Below, in pieces: positions 24,462 through 32,711 of a stretch of 64,000 nt of DNA. The stretch is from assembly GCF_947500075.1 (NCBI RefSeq), contig NZ_CANMQS010000005.1, positions 248,001 to 312,000 of the forward strand, read 5' to 3'. A program made the translations under genes and the position numbers. Position 1 is the stretch's first letter, and each line of letters opens with the position of its first letter. The notes beneath the pieces are model-generated. The model searched no databases. It saw nothing but the letters and a program-made list of their open reading frames with translations, and was not told the DNA's origin. This DNA comes from an uncultured Sulfitobacter sp. GTDB taxonomy: Bacteria; Pseudomonadota; Alphaproteobacteria; Rhodobacterales; Rhodobacteraceae.

Positions 24462-25018
24462 AACGCCCTCGTTTCAATCATTTGCCTACCCTAGCAGCTT
24501 GAAGCTGGCCGTTGAACCCGTGTCTGGCCTTTGATGGTTAGAATACCTTTGACGGTCTGTTTTCTACATACAGTTGTTCTGACGGTTGAGGAGCTCAGAA
24601 TAGGGCAATGGGAACAACACTTTGAAACTACTGATTGAGTTTCCGCATTTCTTGATTTCAATTGCGTCGTTTGAAAGAAGCTGCGCAAATCTGGCTCGTC
24701 ATCTCATCAGTGATCATCTAGGTTTCATAGCCCTTTAACAGGGTGATCGATTGTGCTGTCGTGCTCAAAACTCAAAGATTTGGACAAATCGAGCTCGACT
24801 GATGTGCCTGAGTTTGCTGATGTGCTGAGGTATTATTTGTGGTACATATAATAGATGCTTTTTCAGATATATTTAGATTTAGTAGCTTATGCAAATTATT
24901 CGGCGGACTGAGCCTCCGCCAGCAAGCTTTCCTTCCAATCAAGCGGCCTGCCACGTGTTTCGGGCAATGGGGGATCGCAATGCTGTTCCGGTGTGAAGAG
25001 GGCTACCACATCTGAGTT
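24462..25018. other. Gene-free AT-rich stretch at the island junction
   Basis: No credible gene was found in these 557 bases. GC is clearly lower than on either side, especially at 24620-24900. The stretch contains the upstream region of the response regulator and, at 24908-24923, the second copy of the tRNA-Ser attachment repeat. No clear locus palindrome was found in front of the regulator; a single half-site-like CATAGCCC near 24726 is the closest. Confidence 0.6.
24908..24923 (+). repeat. Attachment-site copy 2 (junction of islands 1 and 2)
   Basis: CTGAGCCTCCGCCAGC is identical to the 16 bases at the 3' end of tRNA-Ser (1220-1235) and has the same orientation. It lies in a gene-free, AT-rich stretch, as expected for the far end of a tRNA-integrated island. 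It is preceded by GGCGGA, which could pair with TCCGCC inside the repeat, but no T-tract follows, so a terminator is unlikely. Confidence 0.75.
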
Positions 25019-25468
25019 TTAACCCTTCGGGGAACCCGCTGAGACATCCGGCAGGATACGACCGACGACGCCGACCAGCAGCGCCGTGCTGATCCCGAAC
25101 GTCAGCAGACCGTTGATCGCGCAAAACGTGGCGACAATACGGGAGTCGGCATCCAGAACAATGTCGCCGTAGCCAAGTGTCGTATAGGTAACGGTTGCAA
25201 AGTAGAAACTGGCCGCCAAGTCAGGCAAATCGGTGATCCAGAGGAAGGCGACCGACCAGGTCCAAACCTGTACCGTATGCGCAGATACCAGCACAAAAAC
25301 GGCAAACGTCAGCAACAGGGCGGAACGCAATCTGGGGTGTCGGGCCATGTCAAGGAATTGCGCCAGCGTTGAGAAGTACGGGATGCTCCACGCAATCGCG
25401 CCGACATGGAACACTGCGCCGAAGGTCAGAAACGCGGTGCCAAGGAGAATTTGCTGAATGGCACCCAT
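25019..25468 (-). CDS. Two-TM potassium channel family protein
   Basis: A 149-residue membrane protein of the Ion_trans_2 type. One or two hydrophobic segments (about 5-30 and 48-68) precede the pore loop with selectivity filter TLGYGD (about residue 95-100), and a last helix follows (about 110-135). There is no RCK/TrkA-N regulatory domain, so it is a pore module only, probably acting as a tetramer in the inner membrane. It is divergent from the RND operon with 75 bp between them. A dead copy of the same gene lies at 5419-5740, so this gene family was once present twice here. Confidence 0.8.
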   Translation of the reverse strand: MGAIQQILLGTAFLTFGAVFHVGAIAWSIPYFSTLAQFLDMARHPRLRSALLLTFAVFVLVSAHTVQVWTWSVAFLWITDLPDLAASFYFATVTYTTLGYGDIVLDADSRIVATFCAINGLLTFGISTALLVGVVGRILPDVSAGSPKG

Positions 25469-25543
25469 GGTGTGTCTTCCGCTTTGTGTTTAGGCTTTTG
25501 GTCATTGGGATAGAGACACAGAGAATAGTCAGGAGCAACCGCG

Positions 25544-26791
25544 ATGGGTCGATGCAGCATTCTAGGTATCGTTGGGTTAATTGGTGTGTTGAGCGCTGCT
25601 GGAGCGACCGCGCAAGAGGGCACGCCGCGCCCGGCCAAGGTAACGCAGGTCACAGCGAGTGAGGAGACTGTGTCACGCCGGTATCCGGCTGTCGTTCTGC
25701 CATCCCGCGAGATTGAGCTGTCGTTCAAGGTTTCCGGTCAGGTCATTGACCTGCCCGTACGTGCCGCATCCGAAGTTGTCGCAGGCGATACGATTGCCCA
25801 GATTGATACCCGCGATTTTGAGAACCAGATCACCCAGCTTCAGAGCAGTCGGGAACAGGCGGTTGCCCAGCTTGACGCGTTGCGCGCAGGGGCACGGCCC
25901 GAAGAGATTGCAGCGTTGGAAGCGGCGGTGCAATCAGCTCAGGCACAGGTTGAGCAGGCCGATGAAGCACTTGTGCGGGCGGAGGCCCTGCTGGAGCGCG
26001 GCGTCGCGACCAGAGCGCAGGTCGAAAGCGCGCAGGCCAATGCCCGTGTCGCACAGGCCAATCTGCGCGCACAGGAAGAGCAGTTGCGGATCGGTGAGAT
26101 CGGTGGCCGCCCGGAAGAGATTGCGGGCGCCGAGGCTGCGCTCAGGGGGATCGATGCGCAGATCAAGGTCGCGCAAGACAGCCTGTCGGATGCCACCCTA
26201 AAGGCCCCCTTCGATGGCATCATCGCGCGCCGCGACATTGAGAATTTCTCCAACGTCTCGGCGGGCCAGAGCATCGTCTTGCTACAGGCGCTCGACGTGG
26301 TCCATCTTGCCTTCGACATCCCCAGTCTTGATGTCACGGAACTGACCCGCAATGGTCGAGGCACGATAAAGAACCTTGCGTTTTTTGACTCCTTACCGGG
26401 GCAGGAATTCGAAACGGAATTGGTTGAATTCTCTGTGCAGGCCGACAGGGCGACGCAGACATACCGGGGCCGGGTCTCCGTGACAGTGCCGGAAGACGCC
26501 TTCATCTTGCCCGGAATGGTGGCAAGCGTGGTTTCCTCGGCGCCAGGAGCCGCGGTGCAGGTTACCGCACCGCTGTCCGCAATCGCATCGGAGGCTGATG
26601 GGTCCCCCTTTGTCTGGGTGGTTGATGATGCAGGCGTGGTCTCCGCTGCGATGGTGTCACTTGGCGAGGCGCGTGGCACAATGGTCGTGATCGAAGACGG
26701 GCTTTCCGATGGTGATACAATCGTCTCTGCCGGGGTCAGCGAAATCATCGAGGGCATGACCATACGTCCGATCACGCAAGTCGGGAACTAA
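25544..26791 (+). CDS. RND efflux periplasmic adaptor subunit
   Basis: A 415-residue membrane-fusion protein with a signal peptide (to AGATA near residue 21), a lipoyl/barrel-sandwich half (SFKVSGQVIDLPVRAASEVVAGD), a long coiled-coil hairpin (about 100-200), the second lipoyl half (ATLKAPFDGIIARR) and a C-terminal beta-barrel. It joins an RND pump to an outer-membrane channel. It ends 3 bp before the pump gene, so the two form an operon. AGGAG lies at good distance from ATG 25544. The substrate cannot be read from the sequence. Confidence 0.9.
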   Translation: MGRCSILGIVGLIGVLSAAGATAQEGTPRPAKVTQVTASEETVSRRYPAVVLPSREIELSFKVSGQVIDLPVRAASEVVAGDTIAQIDTRDFENQITQLQSSREQAVAQLDALRAGARPEEIAALEAAVQSAQAQVEQADEALVRAEALLERGVATRAQVESAQANARVAQANLRAQEEQLRIGEIGGRPEEIAGAEAALRGIDAQIKVAQDSLSDATLKAPFDGIIARRDIENFSNVSAGQSIVLLQALDVVHLAFDIPSLDVTELTRNGRGTIKNLAFFDSLPGQEFETELVEFSVQADRATQTYRGRVSVTVPEDAFILPGMVASVVSSAPGAAVQVTAPLSAIASEADGSPFVWVVDDAGVVSAAMVSLGEARGTMVVIEDGLSDGDTIVSAGVSEIIEGMTIRPITQVGN

Positions 26792-26794
26792 ACA

Positions 26795-29700
26795 ATGGAT
26801 CTGGCTCGTTTCGCGCTTGAAAAGCGCCTCATCTCCGCTGTTGCGACGGTTCTGATCCTTTTGGCGGGATACTTCGCCTACACGGCGTTGCCGCGTTTTG
26901 AAGACCCTGAATTCGTCATCCGCCAAGCGCAGATTGTAACACCCTATCCAGGTGCCTCAGCCGAAGAAGTAGCCGAGGAAGTCACCGACGTGGTGGAGAA
27001 TGCCCTGCAACAGCTGCCGGGCATTGATGAGGTAAGATCGGTTTCGGCACCGGGATTAAGCACGGTCACGGTCGAATTCACCATTGCCGAGACGCCCACA
27101 TATACCGAACTTGATCAGACGTTTTCCAAGATGCGGGCGAAGGTTTCTGACGCGCAGTCGCAGTTGCCGCCCAACGCGCTTGGGTCCCGGGTCTTTGACG
27201 ATTTTGGTGACGTCTATGCGCAATACTACGCGATCACGGGGGAGGGGTTCACGATCTCCGACCTCTATGAATATGCCAAAGATCTGCAACGCGAACTGGT
27301 GACCGTCGATGGGGTGTCAAAGGTCGTTCTGAACGGTGTGCAGGAAGAGGTGATCTACGTCGAATACGCCCCTGCGCGCTTGACCGAACTGGGGCTGTCG
27401 CCGCAACAGATCCAGCAACTTCTTGAAGGTCAGAACCTTGTGACACCTGCGGGGTCTGTGGTGGCAGGCATGTCGCGTCTGACAGTGAGGCCGGAAACTG
27501 CGGTCGGGTCTATTGACGCGATCAAGAACCTGTTGATCAGCAATGGGCAGTCGGGAACATCCTTCCGGCTGGGTGACATCGCTACGGTCTCAAGAGGGCT
27601 CAAGGAACCTGCAAGCACGCTGCTTTTCCGCAATGGGGAGCCCGCCATCGGGCTGGGCATTTCCAACACGCGTGGCGGCAATGTGGTGAACATGAGCAAC
27701 GCGGTCAAAGAACGGATCGCGGAACTGCTGGATGAACGACCCATTGGGATCAACGTGCTGCCGATTTCGGATCAGGGGGCGGCCGTGAAGGTTTCCGTGG
27801 ATGATTTCGTCGTGAATGTCGGGCTGGCTTTGGCCATTGTTGTGGGGACCCTGCTGATCTTCATGGGATTGCGCTCCGGGATTCTGATGGGGGGCATTCT
27901 ACTGGTCACGATCGCCGGGACGCTCTTTGGGATGTACATGTACGGTTTGGACATGCAACGCATTTCTCTTGGGGCATTGATCATCGCGCTGGGGATGTTG
28001 GTGGACAACGCCATTGTCGTCGTCGAAGGCACTCTGGTGCGTGTTCAACGCGGAGAGGATGCGGGCAAAGCGTCACGCGCCGTGGTCAAGCAAACCATGT
28101 GGCCCTTGTTGGGCGGGACGGTTGTGGGCATCCTTGCGTTTTCTCCCATCGGCTTTTCACCCGACAACACGGGTGAATACGCAGGCAGCCTTTTCTGGAC
28201 CATCGGCATTGCGCTCTTGTTCTCATGGCTCGTCGCGATCTGGCTGACGCCATACTACTGCACGGTTCTGCTCAAGCAGGGCAAGACGGATGGTAAGGCC
28301 GGGGAGAACCCGGTCCTCAAAGCATATCGATCCTTGCTGTCGCTTGCGATCCGGGTCCGCTGGATCACAGTTGGGATTACTGTGGCGCTTTTCGTATCCG
28401 CCGTTGCGATGTTCAGCGCTGTGCCGCCGGGCTTCTTCCCGTCTTCGACTCGCGATCAATTCGTGATCGACTATTTCCTGCCGCAAGGCGCAGACATCAC
28501 CCGCACCGAAGCGGACCTCAAAGAGATCGCAGAGTACGCGCGTGGTCTTGAGGGTGTGACAGGGACAAATACGGTTGTCGGCGGCGGTCACCTGCGTTTC
28601 ATGCTGATCTACGAGGCTGAAAACGGCAATGCAGCCTACGGGCAGGTTCTGGTCGATGTGGAAGATTATTCCATCATCGATGACCTGCGTACGGATCTGC
28701 AAACGCATATCGATGAGACATATCCGGAATCCAACACCAAGGTATGGAAGTTCGTGCTTGGGCCGGGCGGCGGGTCGAAGGTTGAGGCGCGTTTCTTCGG
28801 CGCTGACCCCGCCGTTCTGCGCGGTCTTGCTGGGCAGGCCAAAACGATCATGTCTGAGGCCGGTGCGGTCGCCGTGAAAGACGACTGGCGCGAACAGGTG
28901 CAGGTGGTGCGTCCGGTGATTGATACCGAAAACGCCCGCCGTCTGGGGCTGACACAGGGTGAGATTTCCAACGCCATCTACAGTCATCTCACAGGCACAA
29001 CACTGGGCGTGTATCGCGAACAGGATGAATTGCGCGATATCGTGATGCGCCCCGTGGAAGAGGCCAGAGACGACATTGCTCAGCTGCGCGACATCCAAGT
29101 GTATAGTTCCGCGATCGGCGGCTACATCCCGATTTCTCAGGTTGTGGACAGCTTCGACATTGTTTTCGAAGCAGGCAACCTGCGCCGCATTGACCGTGCT
29201 TTGGCCATCACCGCGCAGTCGGACAATGCGCCGGGTGTCCTGTCAGGTGATCTGTTCGACAAGGTCAAGGAACCGATTGAGAACATTACACTGCCGCCCG
29301 GCTACAGCCTTGAATGGAAAGGTGAGTACGGCAGCAGTCAGGAAGCCAACGCCGGGCTTGCATCCACCATGCCGCTGGGATTTGGGGCGATGTTCATCGT
29401 GGTTCTGTTCCTGTTCAACGCATGGCGGCAGACGATCATCATCTGTCTGGTGGTGCCATTGGCGTTGATCGGGGTGATCTACGGTCTGGCCGGGACACAG
29501 ACGCCGCTGGAGTTTATGGCCATCCTCGGCATTCTGTCGCTGACGGGGATGCTGATCAAGAACGCCATCGTTCTGATTGATGAGACAGATTCCCAGATCA
29601 AGGATGGGAAGGCACGCATGTCCGCCGTGGTGGATGCGGCCGTGAGCCGTGTGCGCCCTGTCTCTTTGGGTGTCTTGACCACGGTGCTTGGCGTTGTGCC

Positions 29701-29845
29701 GCTGCTTTGGGACCCGTTCTTCAAATCCCTTGCTGTGGTGATCATCTGCGGGCTGAGCTTTGCAACCATCCTGACCCTGATCGTTGTACCCGCGCTCTAC
29801 ACGATGTTCTTCAAAGTGAACCAGTCGGAAACGGCGGAAGGGTAG
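26795..29845 (+). CDS. RND-family efflux permease
   Basis: A 1016-residue inner-membrane proton antiporter of the AcrB/MMPL class with the usual 12-helix plan: one N-terminal helix (about 10-28), a large periplasmic part, helices 2-6 around residues 335-500, a second periplasmic part and helices 8-12 near the end. The typical membrane motif GALIIALGMLVDNAIVVVEG carries the conserved Asp. It is full length and intact. It works with the adaptor before it. No outer-membrane factor gene is nearby, so a shared TolC-like channel must be supplied from elsewhere. Substrate is unknown. Confidence 0.92.
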   Translation: MDLARFALEKRLISAVATVLILLAGYFAYTALPRFEDPEFVIRQAQIVTPYPGASAEEVAEEVTDVVENALQQLPGIDEVRSVSAPGLSTVTVEFTIAETPTYTELDQTFSKMRAKVSDAQSQLPPNALGSRVFDDFGDVYAQYYAITGEGFTISDLYEYAKDLQRELVTVDGVSKVVLNGVQEEVIYVEYAPARLTELGLSPQQIQQLLEGQNLVTPAGSVVAGMSRLTVRPETAVGSIDAIKNLLISNGQSGTSFRLGDIATVSRGLKEPASTLLFRNGEPAIGLGISNTRGGNVVNMSNAVKERIAELLDERPIGINVLPISDQGAAVKVSVDDFVVNVGLALAIVVGTLLIFMGLRSGILMGGILLVTIAGTLFGMYMYGLDMQRISLGALIIALGMLVDNAIVVVEGTLVRVQRGEDAGKASRAVVKQTMWPLLGGTVVGILAFSPIGFSPDNTGEYAGSLFWTIGIALLFSWLVAIWLTPYYCTVLLKQGKTDGKAGENPVLKAYRSLLSLAIRVRWITVGITVALFVSAVAMFSAVPPGFFPSSTRDQFVIDYFLPQGADITRTEADLKEIAEYARGLEGVTGTNTVVGGGHLRFMLIYEAENGNAAYGQVLVDVEDYSIIDDLRTDLQTHIDETYPESNTKVWKFVLGPGGGSKVEARFFGADPAVLRGLAGQAKTIMSEAGAVAVKDDWREQVQVVRPVIDTENARRLGLTQGEISNAIYSHLTGTTLGVYREQDELRDIVMRPVEEARDDIAQLRDIQVYSSAIGGYIPISQVVDSFDIVFEAGNLRRIDRALAITAQSDNAPGVLSGDLFDKVKEPIENITLPPGYSLEWKGEYGSSQEANAGLASTMPLGFGAMFIVVLFLFNAWRQTIIICLVVPLALIGVIYGLAGTQTPLEFMAILGILSLTGMLIKNAIVLIDETDSQIKDGKARMSAVVDAAVSRVRPVSLGVLTTVLGVVPLLWDPFFKSLAVVIICGLSFATILTLIVVPALYTMFFKVNQSETAEG

Positions 29846-29877
29846 ACCCTATGGATCGAGGCTGAGGGAGAGGCGTC

Positions 29878-31062
29878 ATGCCGGAGATCATCGTACCCGC
29901 ATTTGTCTCGGTCACACTTGGTTTCGTCGTGTTCTTTCTTGGGGTCTTCCTGACCCGCAAGATTGCGTTTTTGGGAGACTATAACATCCCCGAGCCTGTC
30001 TCAGGGGGTCTTGCCGTTGCGGTTCTGACTTGGGTGTTCTTTGCAGTCACAGGCCGGCAGATCACCTTTGATCTTGAAGTGCGGGATTATCTTCTGGTGG
30101 TGTTCTTTGCCACCATCGGGTTGAACGCGCGCATATCTGATCTGTTCAGAGGCGGGCGTCTGTTGGTGCTCCTGCTGGCATTGACGCTCACGTTCATGGT
30201 GTTGCAAAACGTCATTGGTCTGGTTGGGGTGAGCCTCTTTGGATTGCCGGCGGCCACATCCGTTTTGGCCGGCTCTGCGTCGCTGATCGGCGGGCATGGC
30301 ACGGCGATCGCGTGGGGTCCGCAGATCGAAGAGCTGACCGGGTTCGGTGCCGCACCCGAGATGGGGGTTGCCGCTGCCACGCTGGGGCTGATCCTTGCAG
30401 CGGTGCTGGGCGGCCCGACTGCGAAACGGCTGATCGGCCGCAATGACCTCAAGGCCGAACAGATGGAGGCACCGATTGTCGGGCTTGAGTTTGAGGACAA
30501 GGAAAACCCTGACGACCTGATCAACCACGTCAGTCTGATGCGCGGGATGCTTGCGGTCCATGTGGCGATCTAATTGGGGTACATGCTGCATCTTTGGATC
30601 ATCGCGGCGGGTGTGAAACTGCCGCTGTTTGTGCCCTGTCTGTTGGTGGGGATCGCGATGTCCAATACGGTGCCCTTCCTGCTCCCCAGGATCACATGGC
30701 CTGCGCGCACCAAATCGCTCGCGGTCATCTCGGACTATTGCCTCTCGGTCTTTCTCGCGATGTCGTTGATGAGCCTTCAACTCTGGACGTTGGTCGAACT
30801 GGGCGGGCCAATTCTGGCCGTCCTTGTGCTGCAAATGGTGATGACCGTTGCCTTCATTCTGGTGATCTTTTTCCGCCTCATGGGGCGCAACTATCAAGGG
30901 GCCGTCCTCAGCGCGGGTTTCGCTGGTTTCACGCTTGGGGCGACCCCCACGGCAATCGCCAACATGTCCTCGGTCACAAAGCGCTATGGCCCGGCACCGC
31001 TGGCATTCATTCTCCTGCCGCTCGTTTCAGCGTTTTCGTCGATCTTGCAAATGCGGTCATAA
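29878..31062 (+). pseudogene. gltS-like Na+/glutamate symporter gene with in-frame stop
   Basis: Two open stretches (29878-30573 and 30574-31062) lie in the same frame and together make a normal-length glutamate:Na+ symporter (about 394 codons). They are split by a TAA at 30571-30573 inside the sequence LAVHVAI-stop-LGYMLHLW, in a region that should continue a membrane domain. Nothing else is disturbed: both halves keep GltS motifs such as GGHGTAIAWGP and GFTLGATPTAIANMSS. A recent nonsense mutation or a sequencing error are the two readings. The gene follows the RND operon by 32 bp. Confidence 0.82.
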
Positions 31063-31416
31063 TTCAGTTCTTCGTCAGTCTCTGATTGCCCTGTGCTTGA
31101 AGGACTGACGGGTCGAGTTGAGCGTTCTTCGATGTTGAGGTGGTATGAAGGTTCTGCTTTCGGAATTTATACAGCAGAAACAGAATGCTGCGCGGGAAAT
31201 TTTGCGCATTGAGCCTCCGCCAGTATCGACCATCCTAACCGTATGATCCCGCAGCTCAAAATGGTCCTGCTTTTCAAGTCCCATCGTGATCGGCCTTGTC
31301 GGACTAGCGCTGCCATCGCCGGGATCACTTTGACCCCTCCAACCGCTTCGCTTAAGAGTTGAACGCGCCCTGGCCGGATGAGGGGCCTCATCTGACGATC
31401 CCGAAAGCGGAGCGGA
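31063..31416. other. Gene-free stretch with third attachment copy
   Basis: These 354 bases hold no credible gene. A weak long-loop inverted repeat (GTCAGTC near 31072 and GACTGAC near 31104) follows the gltS end. The third tRNA-Ser end repeat lies at 31210-31223. The rest is probably the promoter region of the sigma factor that starts at 31417. Confidence 0.6.
31210..31223 (+). repeat. Attachment-site copy 3 (right end)
   Basis: TGAGCCTCCGCCAG matches 14 of the 16 bases shared by the tRNA-Ser end and the copy at 24908, in the same orientation. It lies in a gene-free gap. A match of this length by chance in a 64-kb window is unlikely, and the position after a short cargo segment fits a stacked island. 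Confidence 0.65.
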
Positions 31417-31962
31417 ATGGCACCAATGGATGACAGCGATCTGATAAGGGACGTGGCGTCGGGCGACAAACGTGCCATGCGGGCGCTCTATCTTCGCTAT
31501 AACAACGCGGTCTATGCCTTTGCCGTGTCGCGCTGCGGAAATGAGGAACTGGCGTCCGATTGTGTGCATGACACCATGCTGGATGTGTGGCGCACAGCGG
31601 ACCGTTTTGCGGGAAAATCCAGTGTCAAAACCTGGCTCTTCTCGATTGCGCGGAACAAGCTGGTTGATGCGATTCGCAGGCGGAGCAAGGTGTCTTATGT
31701 GGAGAAGGTCCCGGAAGTGGAGGATTCCGCACCCAACCCCGAAGCCGCGGCTATTGCGGCGGCCGAGAAGGCGCAACTGCACGCCTGCCTTCAGAAGTTG
31801 AGCGAAACGCATCTTTCTGCGGTGCGTCTGGCCTTTCTGGAGGACATGACCTACCCGGAGATCGCGGAAGTCGAGGCGGTTCCCCTAGGCACCATCAAGA
31901 CCCGGATTTTCCACGCGAAACAGGCATTGATGCGCTGTCTGGAAAATAGTCTGAGACGCTGA
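31417..31962 (+). CDS. ECF-type RNA polymerase sigma factor
   Basis: A 181-residue sigma-70 family protein. Region 2 is seen in YNNAVYAFAVSRCGNEELA and in VKTWLFSIARNKLVDAIRR, and region 4 in LSETHLSAVRLAFLEDMTYPEIAEVEAVPLGTIKTR. A purine-rich ribosome site (GCGGAG) precedes ATG 31417; ATG 31426 is an alternative. It converges with the anti-sigma-like gene with only one base between the stops. It probably controls a small regulon that may include the neighbouring protease gene. Confidence 0.9.
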   Translation: MAPMDDSDLIRDVASGDKRAMRALYLRYNNAVYAFAVSRCGNEELASDCVHDTMLDVWRTADRFAGKSSVKTWLFSIARNKLVDAIRRRSKVSYVEKVPEVEDSAPNPEAAAIAAAEKAQLHACLQKLSETHLSAVRLAFLEDMTYPEIAEVEAVPLGTIKTRIFHAKQALMRCLENSLRR

Positions 31963-31963
31963 A

Positions 31964-32533
31964 TTACTGCGCCTGAACCAGTTCGACCAACTCCGGGCGG
32001 GTGCGCAGCAGTGCCAGCGCTTCCTGCATAAGCTGCGCGTCGGGAAAGGACACCTGCACCAACCCCAATGCGCTTGGACCATCGGTAATCCTGCCGTCCA
32101 ACGAAGTCAGCAGAGCCGTGATGTCGCCCAGTGTTGCCGTATCGACAAAGCGGATTTGAAGGGCCGGGAGGGCGGATTGCTCACTCGCGGCCTCGAACTC
32201 ACCGGGTTGATCGGTGATCTGGGGAACGATGGCGAAATGCCAACCCATCACCGCGACAAGGGCAACGGCTGCGTATTGCAGAACCTGTCGCCAGGGGCTG
32301 CGGTTGTCGTTGGCGGGCAGGGGGGCTGCTTCCATCGCGGAGGACAACCGATCCCAGACCGCATCAGCCTTCTTGTGAACGGGCCCGTTTTCAAGGTCCA
32401 TACGCACCGCGCGCATCAGCTCGACTTCAGCAGCCAGCGCCGGTTCCTTTGCCATGGATTGCTCAAACTGCGCCCGCTCCGCAGGAGAGAGGCGGTTCTG
32501 CATGTAGTCCATTATCCTGTCGTCGCGGTCCAT
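31964..32533 (-). CDS. Anti-sigma-like single-pass membrane protein
   Basis: The product from ATG 32533 has 189 residues: a cytoplasmic helical part with the MDYMQNRLSPAERAQFE opening seen in anti-sigma proteins, one membrane helix (about 84-102, VLQYAAVALVAVMGWHFAI), and a periplasmic tail of about 85 residues. There is no zinc-binding HxxxCxxC motif, so it is not a ZAS-type factor. The longer upstream reading frame runs into the protease promoter and is rejected. It is convergent with the ECF sigma gene rather than co-transcribed, which is unusual for such a pair. The anti-sigma role is inferred from its form and position. Confidence 0.65.
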   Translation of the reverse strand: MDRDDRIMDYMQNRLSPAERAQFEQSMAKEPALAAEVELMRAVRMDLENGPVHKKADAVWDRLSSAMEAAPLPANDNRSPWRQVLQYAAVALVAVMGWHFAIVPQITDQPGEFEAASEQSALPALQIRFVDTATLGDITALLTSLDGRITDGPSALGLVQVSFPDAQLMQEALALLRTRPELVELVQAQ

Positions 32534-32711
32534 GATTGCCTGCCTTCGGTTTGCAAGGTCCTGACCTTTGTCGCATACTTCGGGCAGAAGGTTCAAAATG
32601 ATTGCGGACACGCTATTTTGACTGCGTTCTCCTGATCTGAAAATTTGTACAAACGAATGGGGTACCGCGTGCCTCTGCCTTATCCGCGCCAATCCTGACA
32701 GGAGACCTCTT

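Larger units (their letters stand above)
1220..24923. mobile_element. Putative genomic island 1, integrated in tRNA-Ser
   Basis: About 23.7 kb is bounded by 16-bp direct repeats of the tRNA-Ser 3' end. It has a P4-type integrase at the tRNA side, unknown and recombinase-related genes of lower GC in the first 4 kb, and then the exopolysaccharide locus with its own regulators. The boundaries rest on the repeat and the integrase only. The polysaccharide genes have GC close to the rest of the window, so they may have come from a related bacterium. Confidence 0.6.
24908..31223. mobile_element. Putative second segment between attachment repeats
   Basis: About 6.3 kb lies between the second and third copies of the tRNA-Ser end repeat. 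It holds a channel gene, an RND efflux pair and a broken gltS gene, and has no recombinase of its own. It could be a second island stacked in the same site that now depends on another integrase, or the older of two insertions that has lost its integrase. The boundary at the right rests on a 14-base match. Confidence 0.5.

Noticed and set aside
24718-24735. CTAGGTTTCATAGCCC as a sixth copy of the locus palindrome
   Set aside because: Only one arm fits and the spacing is wrong; it lies about 260 bp from the regulator start.
24902-24920. GGCGGA...TCCGCC as a terminator
   Set aside because: There is no T-tract and no gene ending nearby on the plus strand; most of it is the tRNA-end repeat.
30571-30573. 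Programmed readthrough or recoding at the gltS stop
   Set aside because: No supporting structure or TGA/selenocysteine context is seen; a plain nonsense mutation or a sequencing error is simpler.
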